Shown: positions 9,817 through 18,653 of the stretch, piece by piece
How positions within the stretch are numbered: the first letter of the stretch is position 1
Layout of the letters: each line of letters starts with the position of its first letter
Source of the DNA: Stenotrophomonas oahuensis
Lineage (GTDB): Bacteria; Pseudomonadota; Gammaproteobacteria; Xanthomonadales; Xanthomonadaceae
Assembly (NCBI RefSeq): GCF_031834595.1
Contig: NZ_CP115541.1
Span: forward strand, 3,590,501-3,654,500
Direction: 5' to 3'
DNA length: 64,000 nt
Made by a program: the position numbers and the translations under genes
Notes under the pieces: model-generated
What the model was told of the DNA's origin: nothing
What the model saw: the letters and a program-made list of their open reading frames with translations, nothing else
Database searches by the model: none

Positions 9817-10587
9817 TTACTTGGCGGCCAGACGCACCGCGCCGTCCAGGCGGATGGTCTCACCGTTGAGATAGGTGTTGCCCAGGATGTGCCCGACCAG
9901 GCCGGCAAAGTCCTCCGGCTTGCCCAGGCGCGGCGGGAACGGAATCGACGCCGCCAGCGATTCCTGCACCGCAGGCGGCATGCCGTCCACCATTGGCGTC
10001 CAGAAGATGCCGGGGGCAATGGTCATCACGCGGATGCCGAACCGGGACAGCTCGCGCGCCATCGGCAGGGTCATCGCGACCACGCCGCCCTTGGAGGCGG
10101 AATAGGCGGCCTGGCCGATCTGGCCCTCGTAAGCGGCCACGCTGGCGGTGTTGATGATCACGCCGCGCTCGCCGTCGTCGCCGGCTTCGTTGTGCTGCAT
10201 GCGATTGGCGGCCGCCTTGGCGACGTTGAAGCTGCCAACCAGGTTCACCATCACCGTGCCCTGGAAGTTGGCCAGCGGCATCGGCGCTTCCTTGCCCAGC
10301 ACCCGGCCCGCGCCGAGGATGCCGGCGCAGCTGATCACCGCGTTCAGGCCGCCCAGGAACTCGGCCGCGGCGTCGATCTGCGCCGCAACGGCCGCTTCGT
10401 CGCTGACGTTGGTATTGAAGTAGCGCGCTTTGTCCGCGCCCAGCTCGGCCACCGCGGCCGCGCCTTTCTCGTCGTTGAGGTCCCACAGGGCGACCTTGCC
10501 GCCATGGGAAACCAGATGACGGGCCACGGACAGGCCCAGGCCGGAAACGCCACCGGTGACGACGGCACGCACAGAAGACAGCTGCAT
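9817..10587 (-). CDS. SDR-family oxidoreductase, 3-hydroxyacyl-CoA dehydrogenase type II-like
   Basis: A 256-residue short-chain dehydrogenase. ATG at 10587 ([19 protein letters not shown]) is preferred to an upstream TTG because the Rossmann motif TGGVSGLG then begins at about residue 12, as usual. The catalytic elements Ser-Tyr-Lys are visible in [10 protein letters not shown] and AAYSASKGG. The C-terminal [18 protein letters not shown] and [17 protein letters not shown] are characteristic of HSD17B10-like 3-hydroxyacyl-CoA/2-methyl-3-hydroxybutyryl-CoA dehydrogenases. Leucine-catabolic genes upstream on the same strand fit a role in branched-chain acyl-CoA breakdown, but this is inference. 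Confidence 0.85.
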   Translation of the reverse strand: MQLSSVRAVVTGGVSGLGLSVARHLVSHGGKVALWDLNDEKGAAAVAELGADKARYFNTNVSDEAAVAAQIDAAAEFLGGLNAVISCAGILGAGRVLGKEAPMPLANFQGTVMVNLVGSFNVAKAAANRMQHNEAGDDGERGVIINTASVAAYEGQIGQAAYSASKGGVVAMTLPMARELSRFGIRVMTIAPGIFWTPMVDGMPPAVQESLAASIPFPPRLGKPEDFAGLVGHILGNTYLNGETIRLDGAVRLAAK

Positions 10588-10666
10588 CAGGTGATTCCGC
10601 AGGTTCAAGAACCGCCGATTCTAGCCGAAGCCGGGCCTTGCACCGTTGTGCACTGCCACCTGCGGC

Positions 10667-13225
10667 TCAGCCGCGACGCGCCAGCCGGCGGGCGAAATCG
10701 TCCGGAGCCAGCCCCGGCGCGAACAGGAAGCCCTGGCCGACGCTGATGCCCATGCCGTGCAGGGCATGGCGCTGCTCCTCCGATTCAATGCCCTCGGCCA
10801 CCAGCCCCAACCCCAGGCTGCGGGCGATGCCGCACACCGCTTCGCACACCGCCACGTCCGAGCGGTTGCCCGGCACGCCCTCGACGAACATCTGGCTCAG
10901 CTTCAGCCCGTGGATCGGCAACCGGCGCAGGTAGTTCAGTGCACTGTAGCCCTCGCCGAAGTCGTCGATGGTCAGCAGTACGCCCATTTCGCGCAGGCGG
11001 CCGAAGGTCTGCAGGGTGTCCGGTGCGTCCTCGATCAGCACCCGCTCGGTGAACTCCAGCTCCAATGCGGTGCCTGGCAGGTCGAACTCCTCCAGTACCT
11101 GGCGCACGTTGCGGGCCAGGTCCTCACCGACGAACTGGCGGTAGGACACATTCACTGCCACCCGCACGATGCCCAGCCCGGCGTCCTGCCACAGGCGCAC
11201 CTGCCGGCAGGCCTCGCGCAGCACCCACTGGCCGATGCGCACGATGTCGCCGGTGCTTTCGGCGTGGCCGATGAACACATCCGGGCGCAGTTCGCCCAGC
11301 TGTGAGTTGCGCCAGCGGATCAGCGCCTCGGCCGCGATCAGCTGGCCGCTTTTCAGGTCCACCTGTGGTTGGTAGACGAGATGGAACTCCTCGTCGTCCA
11401 GCGCGCGATGCAGGCGGCTTTCAATCTGCAGGCGGTCGTGCTGGCGCTGCGCCAGTTCCGGCGAGAACACCTGCCAGCCATTGCGGGTGCGGCGTTTGAC
11501 GTCGTACATGGCGATGTCAGCGTTCTGGATCAGCACCTGCGGCCGCAACCCGTCCTGCGGCGCGCGGGCGATGCCGATGCTGGTGGTCACCGCAAACTCG
11601 TCGCTGCCGAAGCGGAACGGCGGAATGAAGGCGCGGGTAATGGCCTCGGCCAGCCGCTCGGGCTGGTCGGGCTGGTCGCGGGTGTCGCACACCACCAGGA
11701 ACTCGTCGCCGCCGAAGCGCGCCACCAGCCCTTCGGTGCCAATGGCGGTGGAGATGCGCCGGGTGGCGTCGATCAGCAGTTCGTCGCCGGCGTTGTGGCC
11801 GAGCATGTCGTTGACCGTCTTGAAGCGATCCAGGTCGATGTACAGCACCGCCACCCGGCTGTGGGTGGGGCTGGCCATGCGCGTGGCCAGGTCGCCCAGC
11901 ACCGCGTCGCGGTTCATGATGCCGGTCAGCGGGTCGGTGCGCGCCTGGATGCGCAGGGTTTCCTCGGCGTGCTTGCGTGCGGTGATGTCCTGCACGGTGC
12001 CGGCGATGCGCGCGGCGTCCACGTCGCCGGCCTCGGCCTCGCCGATCATTCTTACCCAGAACGAATGGCCGTCGCTGCGCGTGCCCTGCAGTTCCAGCTC
12101 GAACGGCACCTGCCGGTCGATCACCTCCAGCAGCGCCTGCTGCAGCTGCAGGCGGTCGTCGGTGCGCAGGCAGTCCATCAGGTGGGCCATGTCCTGCATC
12201 GGCAGGTCCTGGCCCAGAATGCGCGCGGCCTCGTCGGTGAGGTACAGCCGCTGCAGGCCGCGGTCCCACTCCCAGCCGCCGATATGCGCCAGCGACTGCG
12301 CGCGGTCGAACAGGGTGTTGTTGCGCTTGAGCTCGGTGATGTCGCTGAACAATCCGAACACGTGGTCCGGGGTGTCGCGACCGTTGCTGTACACCGGCAC
12401 ATTGGTGGTGGAGATCCAGATCATGCGCCCGCGCGGGCGGTGGTACAGCCCGACGATGGTGCTGCGGATGATGCGTCCGCGCTGCAGCGACTCGGCCGCC
12501 GGCCACTGCTCGCGGGTGAGCGGATGGCCGTGTTCGTCCACGCTGATCCAGTCTTCCGGGGCCAGCAGGTGCTGCAGGCTGCCGCCGCTGGTGCCGAGGA
12601 TGCGGTGCGCAGCCGGATTGGCCGAGACCACCTGCAGATTGCGGTCGAACAGGATCACACCCTTGTCGATGGATTCCATCAGCAGCCGGTAGCGCGATTC
12701 AGCCTGCCAGCGGCTGCTCAGGTCGCGTGCCACCGCCACGATGCAGTGCTCGCCCTGGTGCTCGAAGCCGGCCGAGTGCACTTCAACCGGGAAGCGGCTG
12801 CCGTCGCCGCGCATGTTGGTGACTTCGATGACGTAGGTTTCGCCCCGGCGCAGGGCTTCCCAGACCGGATCGAGGTGGTCGCTGGGCAGGTCGGGATTGA
12901 GGATCTCGATGGGCTGTCCGACGATGTCCTCGCGCGGGCGGCCATAGGCGCGCACGCCGGCGTTGTTGAGGTCCAGCACCACGCCACTTTCGCTGAGGAT
13001 GCTGACCGGGTCGGGCACGGCGTCGAACAGCGCGGCATAGCGCCGGAGTGCCAGCTGGCGCTCGTCCATCGCCTCCTGCAGGGCCTGCTGCACATCGCGC
13101 AGCACGGCGTGCAGGTCCTCGCCGGTCGGGTGGGCGAGGGCGCGTTCCAGGGCGGCCAGCGCGTGCAGATGGCCGGTGAGATGGTCACCGACCGCTGCAT
13201 CCCTGCGCGGGCCGCCCCGGCTCAT
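10667..13225 (-). CDS. PAS-GGDEF-EAL cyclic-di-GMP signalling protein
   Basis: An 852-residue cytoplasmic protein with no obvious membrane segment. A coiled N-terminus is followed by three PAS domains (about residues 65-170, 175-295 and 300-410). A GGDEF domain then contains intact RFGGDEFLVV, and a C-terminal EAL domain starts at EALIRW. No RxxD inhibitory site precedes GGDEF. The EAL metal and catalytic residues are largely present (NVSYRQF, LEFTER, IDDFGEG, AEGIE, GQGF), although loop 6 has Glu for the usual Thr in DFGTG. Both cyclase and phosphodiesterase activity are possible. ATG overlaps the TGA of the HMG-CoA lyase gene by 4 bases, so translation is coupled to that enzyme. Confidence 0.92.
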   Translation of the reverse strand: MSRGGPRRDAAVGDHLTGHLHALAALERALAHPTGEDLHAVLRDVQQALQEAMDERQLALRRYAALFDAVPDPVSILSESGVVLDLNNAGVRAYGRPREDIVGQPIEILNPDLPSDHLDPVWEALRRGETYVIEVTNMRGDGSRFPVEVHSAGFEHQGEHCIVAVARDLSSRWQAESRYRLLMESIDKGVILFDRNLQVVSANPAAHRILGTSGGSLQHLLAPEDWISVDEHGHPLTREQWPAAESLQRGRIIRSTIVGLYHRPRGRMIWISTTNVPVYSNGRDTPDHVFGLFSDITELKRNNTLFDRAQSLAHIGGWEWDRGLQRLYLTDEAARILGQDLPMQDMAHLMDCLRTDDRLQLQQALLEVIDRQVPFELELQGTRSDGHSFWVRMIGEAEAGDVDAARIAGTVQDITARKHAEETLRIQARTDPLTGIMNRDAVLGDLATRMASPTHSRVAVLYIDLDRFKTVNDMLGHNAGDELLIDATRRISTAIGTEGLVARFGGDEFLVVCDTRDQPDQPERLAEAITRAFIPPFRFGSDEFAVTTSIGIARAPQDGLRPQVLIQNADIAMYDVKRRTRNGWQVFSPELAQRQHDRLQIESRLHRALDDEEFHLVYQPQVDLKSGQLIAAEALIRWRNSQLGELRPDVFIGHAESTGDIVRIGQWVLREACRQVRLWQDAGLGIVRVAVNVSYRQFVGEDLARNVRQVLEEFDLPGTALELEFTERVLIEDAPDTLQTFGRLREMGVLLTIDDFGEGYSALNYLRRLPIHGLKLSQMFVEGVPGNRSDVAVCEAVCGIARSLGLGLVAEGIESEEQRHALHGMGISVGQGFLFAPGLAPDDFARRLARRG

Positions 13226-14115
13226 AAGGCGGCCAGCGCTTTGCCGGCCTTGCTGCCGGTTTCCCGGCCCAGCCGCGCAGCCAGCCAGCGGCCGGTGGCA
13301 GCCAGGGCCAACAGGTCGATGCCGGTGCGCATGCCGATGCCGTGCAGCAGGTACACCACGTCCTCGCTGGCGACGTTGCCGCTGGCCCCCTTGGCGTAGG
13401 GGCAGCCGCCCGCGCCGGAAACCGCCGCATCCACCACCCGCACGCCTTCGTCCAGGCAGGCGTCGATGTTGGCCAGTGCCTGCCCATAGGTGTCGTGGAA
13501 GTGCACCGCCAACGCCGGCATCGGGATTTCACTGGCCACGGCCTTCAGCATGGCGCGCGCTTTGCGCGGCGTACCGACGCCGATGGTGTCGCCCAGCGAG
13601 ATTTCGTAACAGCCCATGTCATGCAGGGCGCGGGCCACCCGTACCACCTCGCTGACCGCGACCTCACCCTGGTAGGGGCAGCCGAGCACGGTGGAGACGT
13701 AGCCGCGCACCTTCACCCCGTCGGCGCGGGCGCGCTCCAGGATCGGCGCGAAGCGCGCCAGTGATTCGTCAATGCCGGCATTGGTATTGGTGCGGTTGAA
13801 CGTTTCCGAAGCAGCGGTGAACACCGCCACTTCCTCCACACCGACCGAACGGGCGCGGTTATAGCCCTGTTCGTTGGGCACCAGTACCGGGTAGTCGATG
13901 CCGGGCCGGCGCTCGATCCCGGCGTAGACCTCGGCGGCGTCGGCCAGCTGCGGTACCCAGCGCGGGCTGACGAAGCTGGTCGCCTCGATGCTGCGCAGGC
14001 CGGTCAGCGACAGCTGCCGGATCAACTCGATCTTGTCGGCGGTGGCCACCGGCTGGGCCTCGTTCTGCAGCCCGTCACGCGGGCCGACCTCGACAATGCG
14101 CACGAAGTCATCCAT
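13222..14115 (-). CDS. liuE: Hydroxymethylglutaryl-CoA lyase
   Basis: Splits HMG-CoA into acetyl-CoA and acetoacetate, the last step of leucine catabolism. The protein has 297 residues. ATG at 14115 has AGGAGG 9 bases upstream. Motifs are VEVGPRDGLQNE (residues about 6-17), HFHDTYGQALANID (metal-ligand His pair) and the signature GAGGCPYAKGASGNVASEDV with the active-site Cys. The product of the liuC-like gene at 14341 could feed the same pathway. The downstream PAS-GGDEF-EAL gene overlaps its stop codon. The name mvaB is also used for this family. Confidence 0.95.
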   Translation of the reverse strand: MDDFVRIVEVGPRDGLQNEAQPVATADKIELIRQLSLTGLRSIEATSFVSPRWVPQLADAAEVYAGIERRPGIDYPVLVPNEQGYNRARSVGVEEVAVFTAASETFNRTNTNAGIDESLARFAPILERARADGVKVRGYVSTVLGCPYQGEVAVSEVVRVARALHDMGCYEISLGDTIGVGTPRKARAMLKAVASEIPMPALAVHFHDTYGQALANIDACLDEGVRVVDAAVSGAGGCPYAKGASGNVASEDVVYLLHGIGMRTGIDLLALAATGRWLAARLGRETGSKAGKALAAL

Positions 14116-14305
14116 GGCAGTGCGCCTCCTGGCGGGAAAGACACAGATCACACAGCGGGCAGCGAACAGGTTCGATCACGAAAATTCCTGGCAACGTATT
14201 GGAGACCGCAGTTCCCTGGCAGGCCACGACAGGGTGTTACGCGGGATGAGCGATAAAGCGGCCATTGAAGGGTGGGACGGGGATCACGTGGGGGTGGACA
14301 CGCCG

Positions 14306-14330
14306 GTAGGTACCGACCGTTGGTCGGTAC
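14306..14330 (+). repeat. GTAG-REP (SMAG-like) palindrome
   Basis: GTAG (14306-14309) precedes the perfect 9-bp inverted repeat GTACCGACC/GGTCGGTAC with loop GTT. It ends 10 bp before the stop of the liuC-like gene, i.e. just downstream of that gene on the minus strand. Confidence 0.8.
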
Positions 14331-14340
14331 GCAGGGCGAG

Positions 14341-15129
14341 TCAATCCTGTGTCACCCAATGCGGCGAGCGCTTGCCGAGGAATGCCCCAAGGCCCTCCTG
14401 TCCTTCCGCAGATACCCGCAGCCGGGCGATCAACGCGGCGTTGTCATGGTCCAGCGCGTCGCGGTCCGGCCCCTGCGCCACCCGGCGCACCAGCTGCTTG
14501 GCGCTGGCGGCGGCAATCGGCCCCGCCTTGTCCAGCAGGCCCAGCTGGCGCTGGACGGCTTCGTCGATGCGCTCCGGTTCCACCAGCTGGTGAACCAGGC
14601 CGATCCGCAGGGCGGTCTCGGCATCGAAATGTTCACCGGTGGCAAACCAGCGGCGGGCCTGGCGCGGGCCGATGGCCTCGATTACATAGGGGGAAATCAC
14701 CGCTGGCAGCAGGCCCAGCCGGCTTTCGGTCAGACCGAAACGGGCAGCGGTGCTGGCAATGGCGATGTCGCAGCAGGCCACCAGGCCGACCCCGCCGCCA
14801 AAGGCCGCGCCGTGCACGCGGGCCAGGGTGGGCTTGGGCAGCTCGTCCAGAGTGCGCATCAGCCGGGCCAGGGCCAGCGCGTCCTGCCGGTTTTCCTCCT
14901 CGCCCGCGGCGGCCATGCCGCGCATCCACTGCATGTCGGCCCCGGCCGAGAAGGACGGCCCTTCACCGGCCAGCACCACCGCGCGGATCTGCGGGTCGTT
15001 GCCGGCCGCGTCCAGGGCCAGGGTCAGCTGCGCGATCAGCCCGGCATCGAAGGCATTGTGCAGGGTGGGGCGGTTCAGGGTCAGGGTCAGTACCGCGCCG
15101 TGGCGTTCACGCTTGAGGGCATCACTCAT
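14341..15129 (-). CDS. liuC: Enoyl-CoA hydratase family protein, probable 3-methylglutaconyl-CoA hydratase
   Basis: A 262-residue crotonase-fold enzyme. ATG at 15129 gives MSDALKRERHGAVLTLTLNR. The oxyanion-hole segments are AGEGPSFSAGADMQWM and HGAAFGGGVGLVACCD. ESRLGLLPAVISPYV carries the acidic residue used for water activation in hydratases (Glu in LTESRLG). With HMG-CoA lyase next door on the same strand, methylglutaconyl-CoA hydratase of leucine degradation is the likeliest role. Other crotonases cannot be excluded, and no methylcrotonyl-CoA carboxylase genes are in this window. Confidence 0.82.
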   Translation of the reverse strand: MSDALKRERHGAVLTLTLNRPTLHNAFDAGLIAQLTLALDAAGNDPQIRAVVLAGEGPSFSAGADMQWMRGMAAAGEEENRQDALALARLMRTLDELPKPTLARVHGAAFGGGVGLVACCDIAIASTAARFGLTESRLGLLPAVISPYVIEAIGPRQARRWFATGEHFDAETALRIGLVHQLVEPERIDEAVQRQLGLLDKAGPIAAASAKQLVRRVAQGPDRDALDHDNAALIARLRVSAEGQEGLGAFLGKRSPHWVTQD

Positions 15130-15210
15130 GGGGGACCTGCAGTTGCTCCATATACATGTACGGATCATAGCGGTGCAGGGGCGCGCGGCCATGACGCGGC
15201 GCGGCGATGC

Positions 15211-15234
15211 TAATATTGATAACCATTCTTATCG
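15211..15234 (+). promoter_or_regulatory. Probable Fur box upstream of feoA
   Basis: TAATATTGATAACCATTCTT at 15211-15230 and the following ATC contain the inverted repeat GATAA/TTATC (15218-15222 and 15229-15233) and match the A/T-rich core of Fur sites. It is an AT-rich patch in GC-rich DNA, 16 bp before the feoA GTG. Fe(II)-Fur repression of the ferrous-iron uptake operon is the expected use. Confidence 0.65.
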
Positions 15235-15249
15235 ACCCGAAGGCGACCT

Positions 15250-15504
15250 GTGACGTTGTCCGATCTGCCGCTGAACGGCTCCGCTCTGGTGGATTCCGTG
15301 CAGGAAATTCATGCAAACGACGCCATTGCCCGACGACTCCAGGAACTGGGGTTCGTCGCGGGTGAGAATGTGCGTCTGGTAGCCCGTGGCCCGATCGGCG
15401 CTGAGCCGCTGCTGGTGCAGGTAGGCTTTACCCGTTTCGCCCTGCGCATTGCCGAGGCAAAGCGCATCCAGGTGCGTCCGCTGGCTGAAGGAGCGCAGGC
15501 ATGA
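15250..15504 (+). CDS. feoA: Ferrous iron transport protein A
   Basis: An 84-residue SH3-like cytoplasmic protein that supports FeoB. GTG at 15250 follows AAGGCGACC. The fold is recognisable from LSDLPLNGSALVDSV ... RRLQELGFVAGENVRLVARG ... ALRIAEAKRIQV, the usual FeoA pattern and length. It overlaps feoB by 4 bases (ATGA), giving coupled translation of feoA-feoB-third gene. The Fur-like site immediately upstream suggests iron repression. Confidence 0.92.
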   Translation: MTLSDLPLNGSALVDSVQEIHANDAIARRLQELGFVAGENVRLVARGPIGAEPLLVQVGFTRFALRIAEAKRIQVRPLAEGAQA

Positions 15505-17357
15505 GCGCGGCCGCCGCATTGCGCGTGGCGCTGGTGGGTAACCCCAACAGCGGCAAGACCGCGCTGTTCAACCAGCTGACCGGCAGCCGCCAGAAGGTGG
15601 CCAACTACACCGGCGTCACCGTGGAACGCAAGGAAGGTCGCCTGCGCGCGCCGTCCGGCCGCGAGTTCGCCGTGCTTGACCTGCCGGGTGCCTACAGCCT
15701 GCAGCCCGCCAGTCTGGATGAGGCGATCACCCGCGACTTCTGCCGGGGCTTCTACCCGGGCGAGGCTGCGCCGGACGTGCTGCTGTGCGTGATCGATGCC
15801 ACCAACCTGCGTCTGCACCTGCGTTTCGCGCTGGAACTGCGCGAGCTGGGCAAGCCGATGATCGTCGCCCTGAACATGGTCGACGCCGCCCAGCGTCGCG
15901 GCATCCAGATCGACGTGCGGGCGCTGGAAAAGGCGCTGGGCGTGCCGGTGGTGGAAACCGTGGCCGTGCGCCGGCACGGGGCCAGGGCGCTGGTCGAGCG
16001 CCTGGACGCGATGGTGCCGCACCTGCAGGCCCCGGTGGAGGTGCCCGACAAGGCCGCCGACTACCACGCCCAGGTCCGTGACATCCTGGCTGCCGCGGTC
16101 AGCATGCCCAGCCGCACCGCGAAGATCGACGACACCCTGGACCGCTGGCTGCTGCACCCGGTGTTCGGGCTGCTGACCCTGGTGGTGGTGATGTTCCTGA
16201 TCTTCCAGGCGGTGTTTGCCTGGGCCACGCCGATGATGGACGGCATTGAGGCCGGCTTTGGCTGGCTGGGCGAAACGGTCGCCGCCACGCTGCCGGAAGG
16301 ACCGCTGACCAGCCTGCTCACCGACGGCATCATCGCCGGTGTCGGCGGGGTGGTGGTGTTCCTGCCGCAGATCCTGATCCTGTTCGCCTTCATCCTGGCC
16401 CTGGAAGAATCCGGCTACCTGCCGCGCGCTGCGTTCCTGCTGGACCGCATGATGGCCTCGGCCGGCCTGTCCGGGCGCTCGTTCATCCCGCTGCTGTCCA
16501 GCTTCGCCTGTGCGGTGCCGGGCATCATGGCCACCCGCAGCATCCAGGACCCGCGTGACCGCCTGGCCACCATCCTGGTCGCCCCGCTGATGACCTGTTC
16601 GGCGCGTCTGCCGGTGTATGCGCTGCTGATCGGTGCCTTCATTCCGCAGAAAACCCTGTGGGGCTTCGTCAGCCAGCAGGGACTGGTGCTGTTCGGGCTG
16701 TACGTGGCCGGCATTTTCAGCGCGCTGCTGATGTCGTGGGTGATGAAGAAGTGGCGCCGGGACAAGAGCGAGCATCCGCTGATGCTGGAGCTGCCGTCGT
16801 ATCGCATTCCTCACCCGCGCGATCTGGCGGTGGGCCTGTACGAGCGCGGCATGATCTTCCTCAAGCGGGTGGGCGGCATCATCCTGTCGCTCACCATCCT
16901 GCTGTGGGTGCTGCTGAGCTTCCCGGGTGCCCCGGAGAACGCCACCATGCCGGCCATCGACTACAGCTTCGCCGGTCAGATCGGCCACGCCATGGCGGTG
17001 TTCTTCGCCCCGCTGGGCTTCAACTGGCAGATCTGCATCGCGCTGATTCCGGGCATGGGCGCGCGCGAAGTCGCGGTGTCCTCGCTGGCGACGATCTACG
17101 CGCTGTCAGCCGCCGATGACGACGCGGCGATCCAGGCGCTGACCCCGGTGGTGGCCAATGGCTGGTCGCTGGCCACGGGCCTGTCGCTGCTGGTGTGGTT
17201 CATCTATGCGCCGATGTGCATTTCCACCTTGGCCACGATCAAGCGTGAAACCAACTCGTGGAAGCAGGTCGGCTTTGCCACCTTCTACCTGTTCGCGGCG
17301 GCCTACGTGGCGGCGCTGATCACCTACCAGGTGACCAAGGCACTGGGAGGCGGCTGA
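15501..17357 (+). CDS. feoB: Ferrous iron transporter B
   Basis: A 618-residue inner-membrane Fe(II) transporter. The N-terminal G domain shows G1 GNPNSGKTALFN (about residues 13-24), G3 DLPGAYSL and G4 NMVD. The membrane part begins at about residue 225 (PVFGLLTLVVVMFLIFQAVF) and includes the FeoB gate motifs SFACAVPGIMATR and MTCSARLPVYALL with their conserved Cys, and GMGAREVAVSSLATIYAL. It is shorter than E. coli FeoB (773) but normal for xanthomonads. It overlaps feoA by 4 bases and the next gene by one base. Confidence 0.96.
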   Translation: MSAAAALRVALVGNPNSGKTALFNQLTGSRQKVANYTGVTVERKEGRLRAPSGREFAVLDLPGAYSLQPASLDEAITRDFCRGFYPGEAAPDVLLCVIDATNLRLHLRFALELRELGKPMIVALNMVDAAQRRGIQIDVRALEKALGVPVVETVAVRRHGARALVERLDAMVPHLQAPVEVPDKAADYHAQVRDILAAAVSMPSRTAKIDDTLDRWLLHPVFGLLTLVVVMFLIFQAVFAWATPMMDGIEAGFGWLGETVAATLPEGPLTSLLTDGIIAGVGGVVVFLPQILILFAFILALEESGYLPRAAFLLDRMMASAGLSGRSFIPLLSSFACAVPGIMATRSIQDPRDRLATILVAPLMTCSARLPVYALLIGAFIPQKTLWGFVSQQGLVLFGLYVAGIFSALLMSWVMKKWRRDKSEHPLMLELPSYRIPHPRDLAVGLYERGMIFLKRVGGIILSLTILLWVLLSFPGAPENATMPAIDYSFAGQIGHAMAVFFAPLGFNWQICIALIPGMGAREVAVSSLATIYALSAADDDAAIQALTPVVANGWSLATGLSLLVWFIYAPMCISTLATIKRETNSWKQVGFATFYLFAAAYVAALITYQVTKALGGG

Positions 17358-17611
17358 TGGAGCTGAGCCTGCTGCTGCAGTACCTGGTGATCGCGCTGGC
17401 CGCCCTGGTCAGCGCGTGGGTGGTGCTGAAGAAGCAGTTCCCGGGGGCGGCGCGCAGGCTGAGGGGCGGGCTGGCACTGTGGCTGCTGAAGCCGCAGCGT
17501 GGGGCGCGGCTGCAGGCGCTGGGGCGGAAGATTGCGCCGCCGGCGAATGTGGGCGGTGGCGCGTGTGGTGGTTGCGACAGTTGTGGGCCGAGTACGCCGA
17601 AACAACATTGA
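17357..17611 (+). CDS. Small Cys-rich membrane protein of the feo operon (DUF6587-like)
   Basis: An 84-residue protein whose ATG overlaps the feoB TGA by one base. One N-terminal transmembrane helix (LLLQYLVIALAALVSAWVVL) is followed by a basic cytoplasmic segment and a C-terminal GGGACGGCDSCGPST with three Cys (CGGCDSC). The position, size and Cys cluster resemble FeoB-associated Cys-rich proteins. A role in Feo complex assembly or metal/redox sensing in place of FeoC is inferred, not shown. Confidence 0.75.
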   Translation: MELSLLLQYLVIALAALVSAWVVLKKQFPGAARRLRGGLALWLLKPQRGARLQALGRKIAPPANVGGGACGGCDSCGPSTPKQH

Positions 17612-17620
17612 TCGTTTCCG

Positions 17621-17679
17621 GTGGCGCACGACCGTTGGTCGTGCGACGTCCAGTGTGACGACCAGCGGTCGTCACCTAC
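17621..17679. repeat. GTAG-REP pair between feo operon and dapB
   Basis: First palindrome CGCACGACC/GGTCGTGCG (17625-17645), preceded by GTGG instead of GTAG. Second palindrome GTGACGACC/GGTCGTCAC (17655-17675) followed by CTAC (17676-17679). It lies between the feo operon end and the dapB start and leaves little room for a dapB promoter. Confidence 0.75.
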
Positions 17680-17711
17680 CGTTTGGGCCGCCTTTCCGCT
17701 AGCCTTTCTGT

Positions 17712-18431
17712 ATGAACAACTCCCCCCTTCGTCTGCTCATTCACGGTGCCTCCGGGCGCATGGGCCAGGCCCTGCTGCGCCTGGCCGCCGAGCGTGACGA
17801 CCTGCAGGTCGTCGCCGCCATTACCCGCCGCTCGCCGGCCCAGCGCGTGGTCGAGGGCGTGCCGCACTTCGCCGCCAGCGAATTGTCTGGTGCGCCGGCT
17901 TTCGACGTCGCCATCGATTTCAGCCTGCCGGAGGGCTTCGACCCGATCCTGGCGCTGTGCCTGGAACGCAAGGCTGGGCTGGTGTCGGGCACCACCGGCA
18001 TCAGCGAAACCCAGCGCCAGGCGCTGATCCAGGCCGCCGCCAGCATTCCGCTGGTCTGGGCCTCCAACTTCAGCCTCGGCGTGGCTGTGCTGGACGAGCT
18101 GGTCGAACGCGCCGCCACCGCCCTGGCGGGCTGGGACTGCGACATCGTCGAGTCCCATCACATTCACAAACAGGATGCGCCGTCGGGCACCGCGCTCACC
18201 CTGGGCGCAGCCGCGCAGAAGGGCGGGGCCCAGCCGCACTACGCCAGCCTGCGCGCGGGCGACATCGTGGGCGAGCACCTGGTCCAGTTCACCGGCATGG
18301 GTGAGCGCATCGAGCTGACCCACCGGGCCACCAATCGCGACATCTTTGCCCGTGGGGCCCTGTTTGCCGCCGTTCAGCTGAATGGGCGGGCGGCAGGCAG
18401 TTACCGGGTACGGGATCTGCTTTCGGCGTAG
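17712..18431 (+). CDS. dapB: 4-hydroxy-tetrahydrodipicolinate reductase
   Basis: Second committed step of the diaminopimelate/lysine pathway, using NAD(P)H. The protein has 239 residues. ATG at 17712 leads to the nucleotide-binding GASGRMG (residues 10-16). The catalytic signature is ESHHIHKQDAPSGTA and the ending RAAGSYRVRDLLSA is standard. Its TAG stop codon (18429-18431) lies in the GTAG of a palindromic repeat. carA follows 222 bp downstream. Confidence 0.96.
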   Translation: MNNSPLRLLIHGASGRMGQALLRLAAERDDLQVVAAITRRSPAQRVVEGVPHFAASELSGAPAFDVAIDFSLPEGFDPILALCLERKAGLVSGTTGISETQRQALIQAAASIPLVWASNFSLGVAVLDELVERAATALAGWDCDIVESHHIHKQDAPSGTALTLGAAAQKGGAQPHYASLRAGDIVGEHLVQFTGMGERIELTHRATNRDIFARGALFAAVQLNGRAAGSYRVRDLLSA

Positions 18432-18450
18432 AGCCACGCCCTGCGTGGCT
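18428..18450 (+). repeat. GTAG-REP (SMAG-like) palindrome abutting dapB
   Basis: GTAG (18428-18431) supplies the dapB stop codon and is followed by AGCCACGC/GCGTGGCT around loop CCT (18432-18450). A partial related sequence (GCAGCCACGCGCCG) follows at about 18467. The rest of the gap to carA shows no clear promoter by eye. Confidence 0.78.
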
Positions 18451-18653
18451 GAACAGGCAGCCACGCGCCGCCGGGCGCAACGGAATGCACGCAAACGCTG
18501 GCGCTGGCGTGACCTTCCTATTACAATTCCCGCTCGCCGAATCACGACAGCCGGACCGGATAAAAACCGACGTCCGCGCTTTTTTGCAACCGCTTTTCAG
18601 TGGATCGCGCGGCGTGACTTCGGTGACCCCTCGGTAGCCAAAGTGAGATTTCC

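Noticed and set aside
11369..13399. 676-codon open frame opposite the PAS-GGDEF-EAL gene
   Set aside because: The opposite strand encodes all GGDEF and EAL motifs; this frame has low-complexity composition and no motif.
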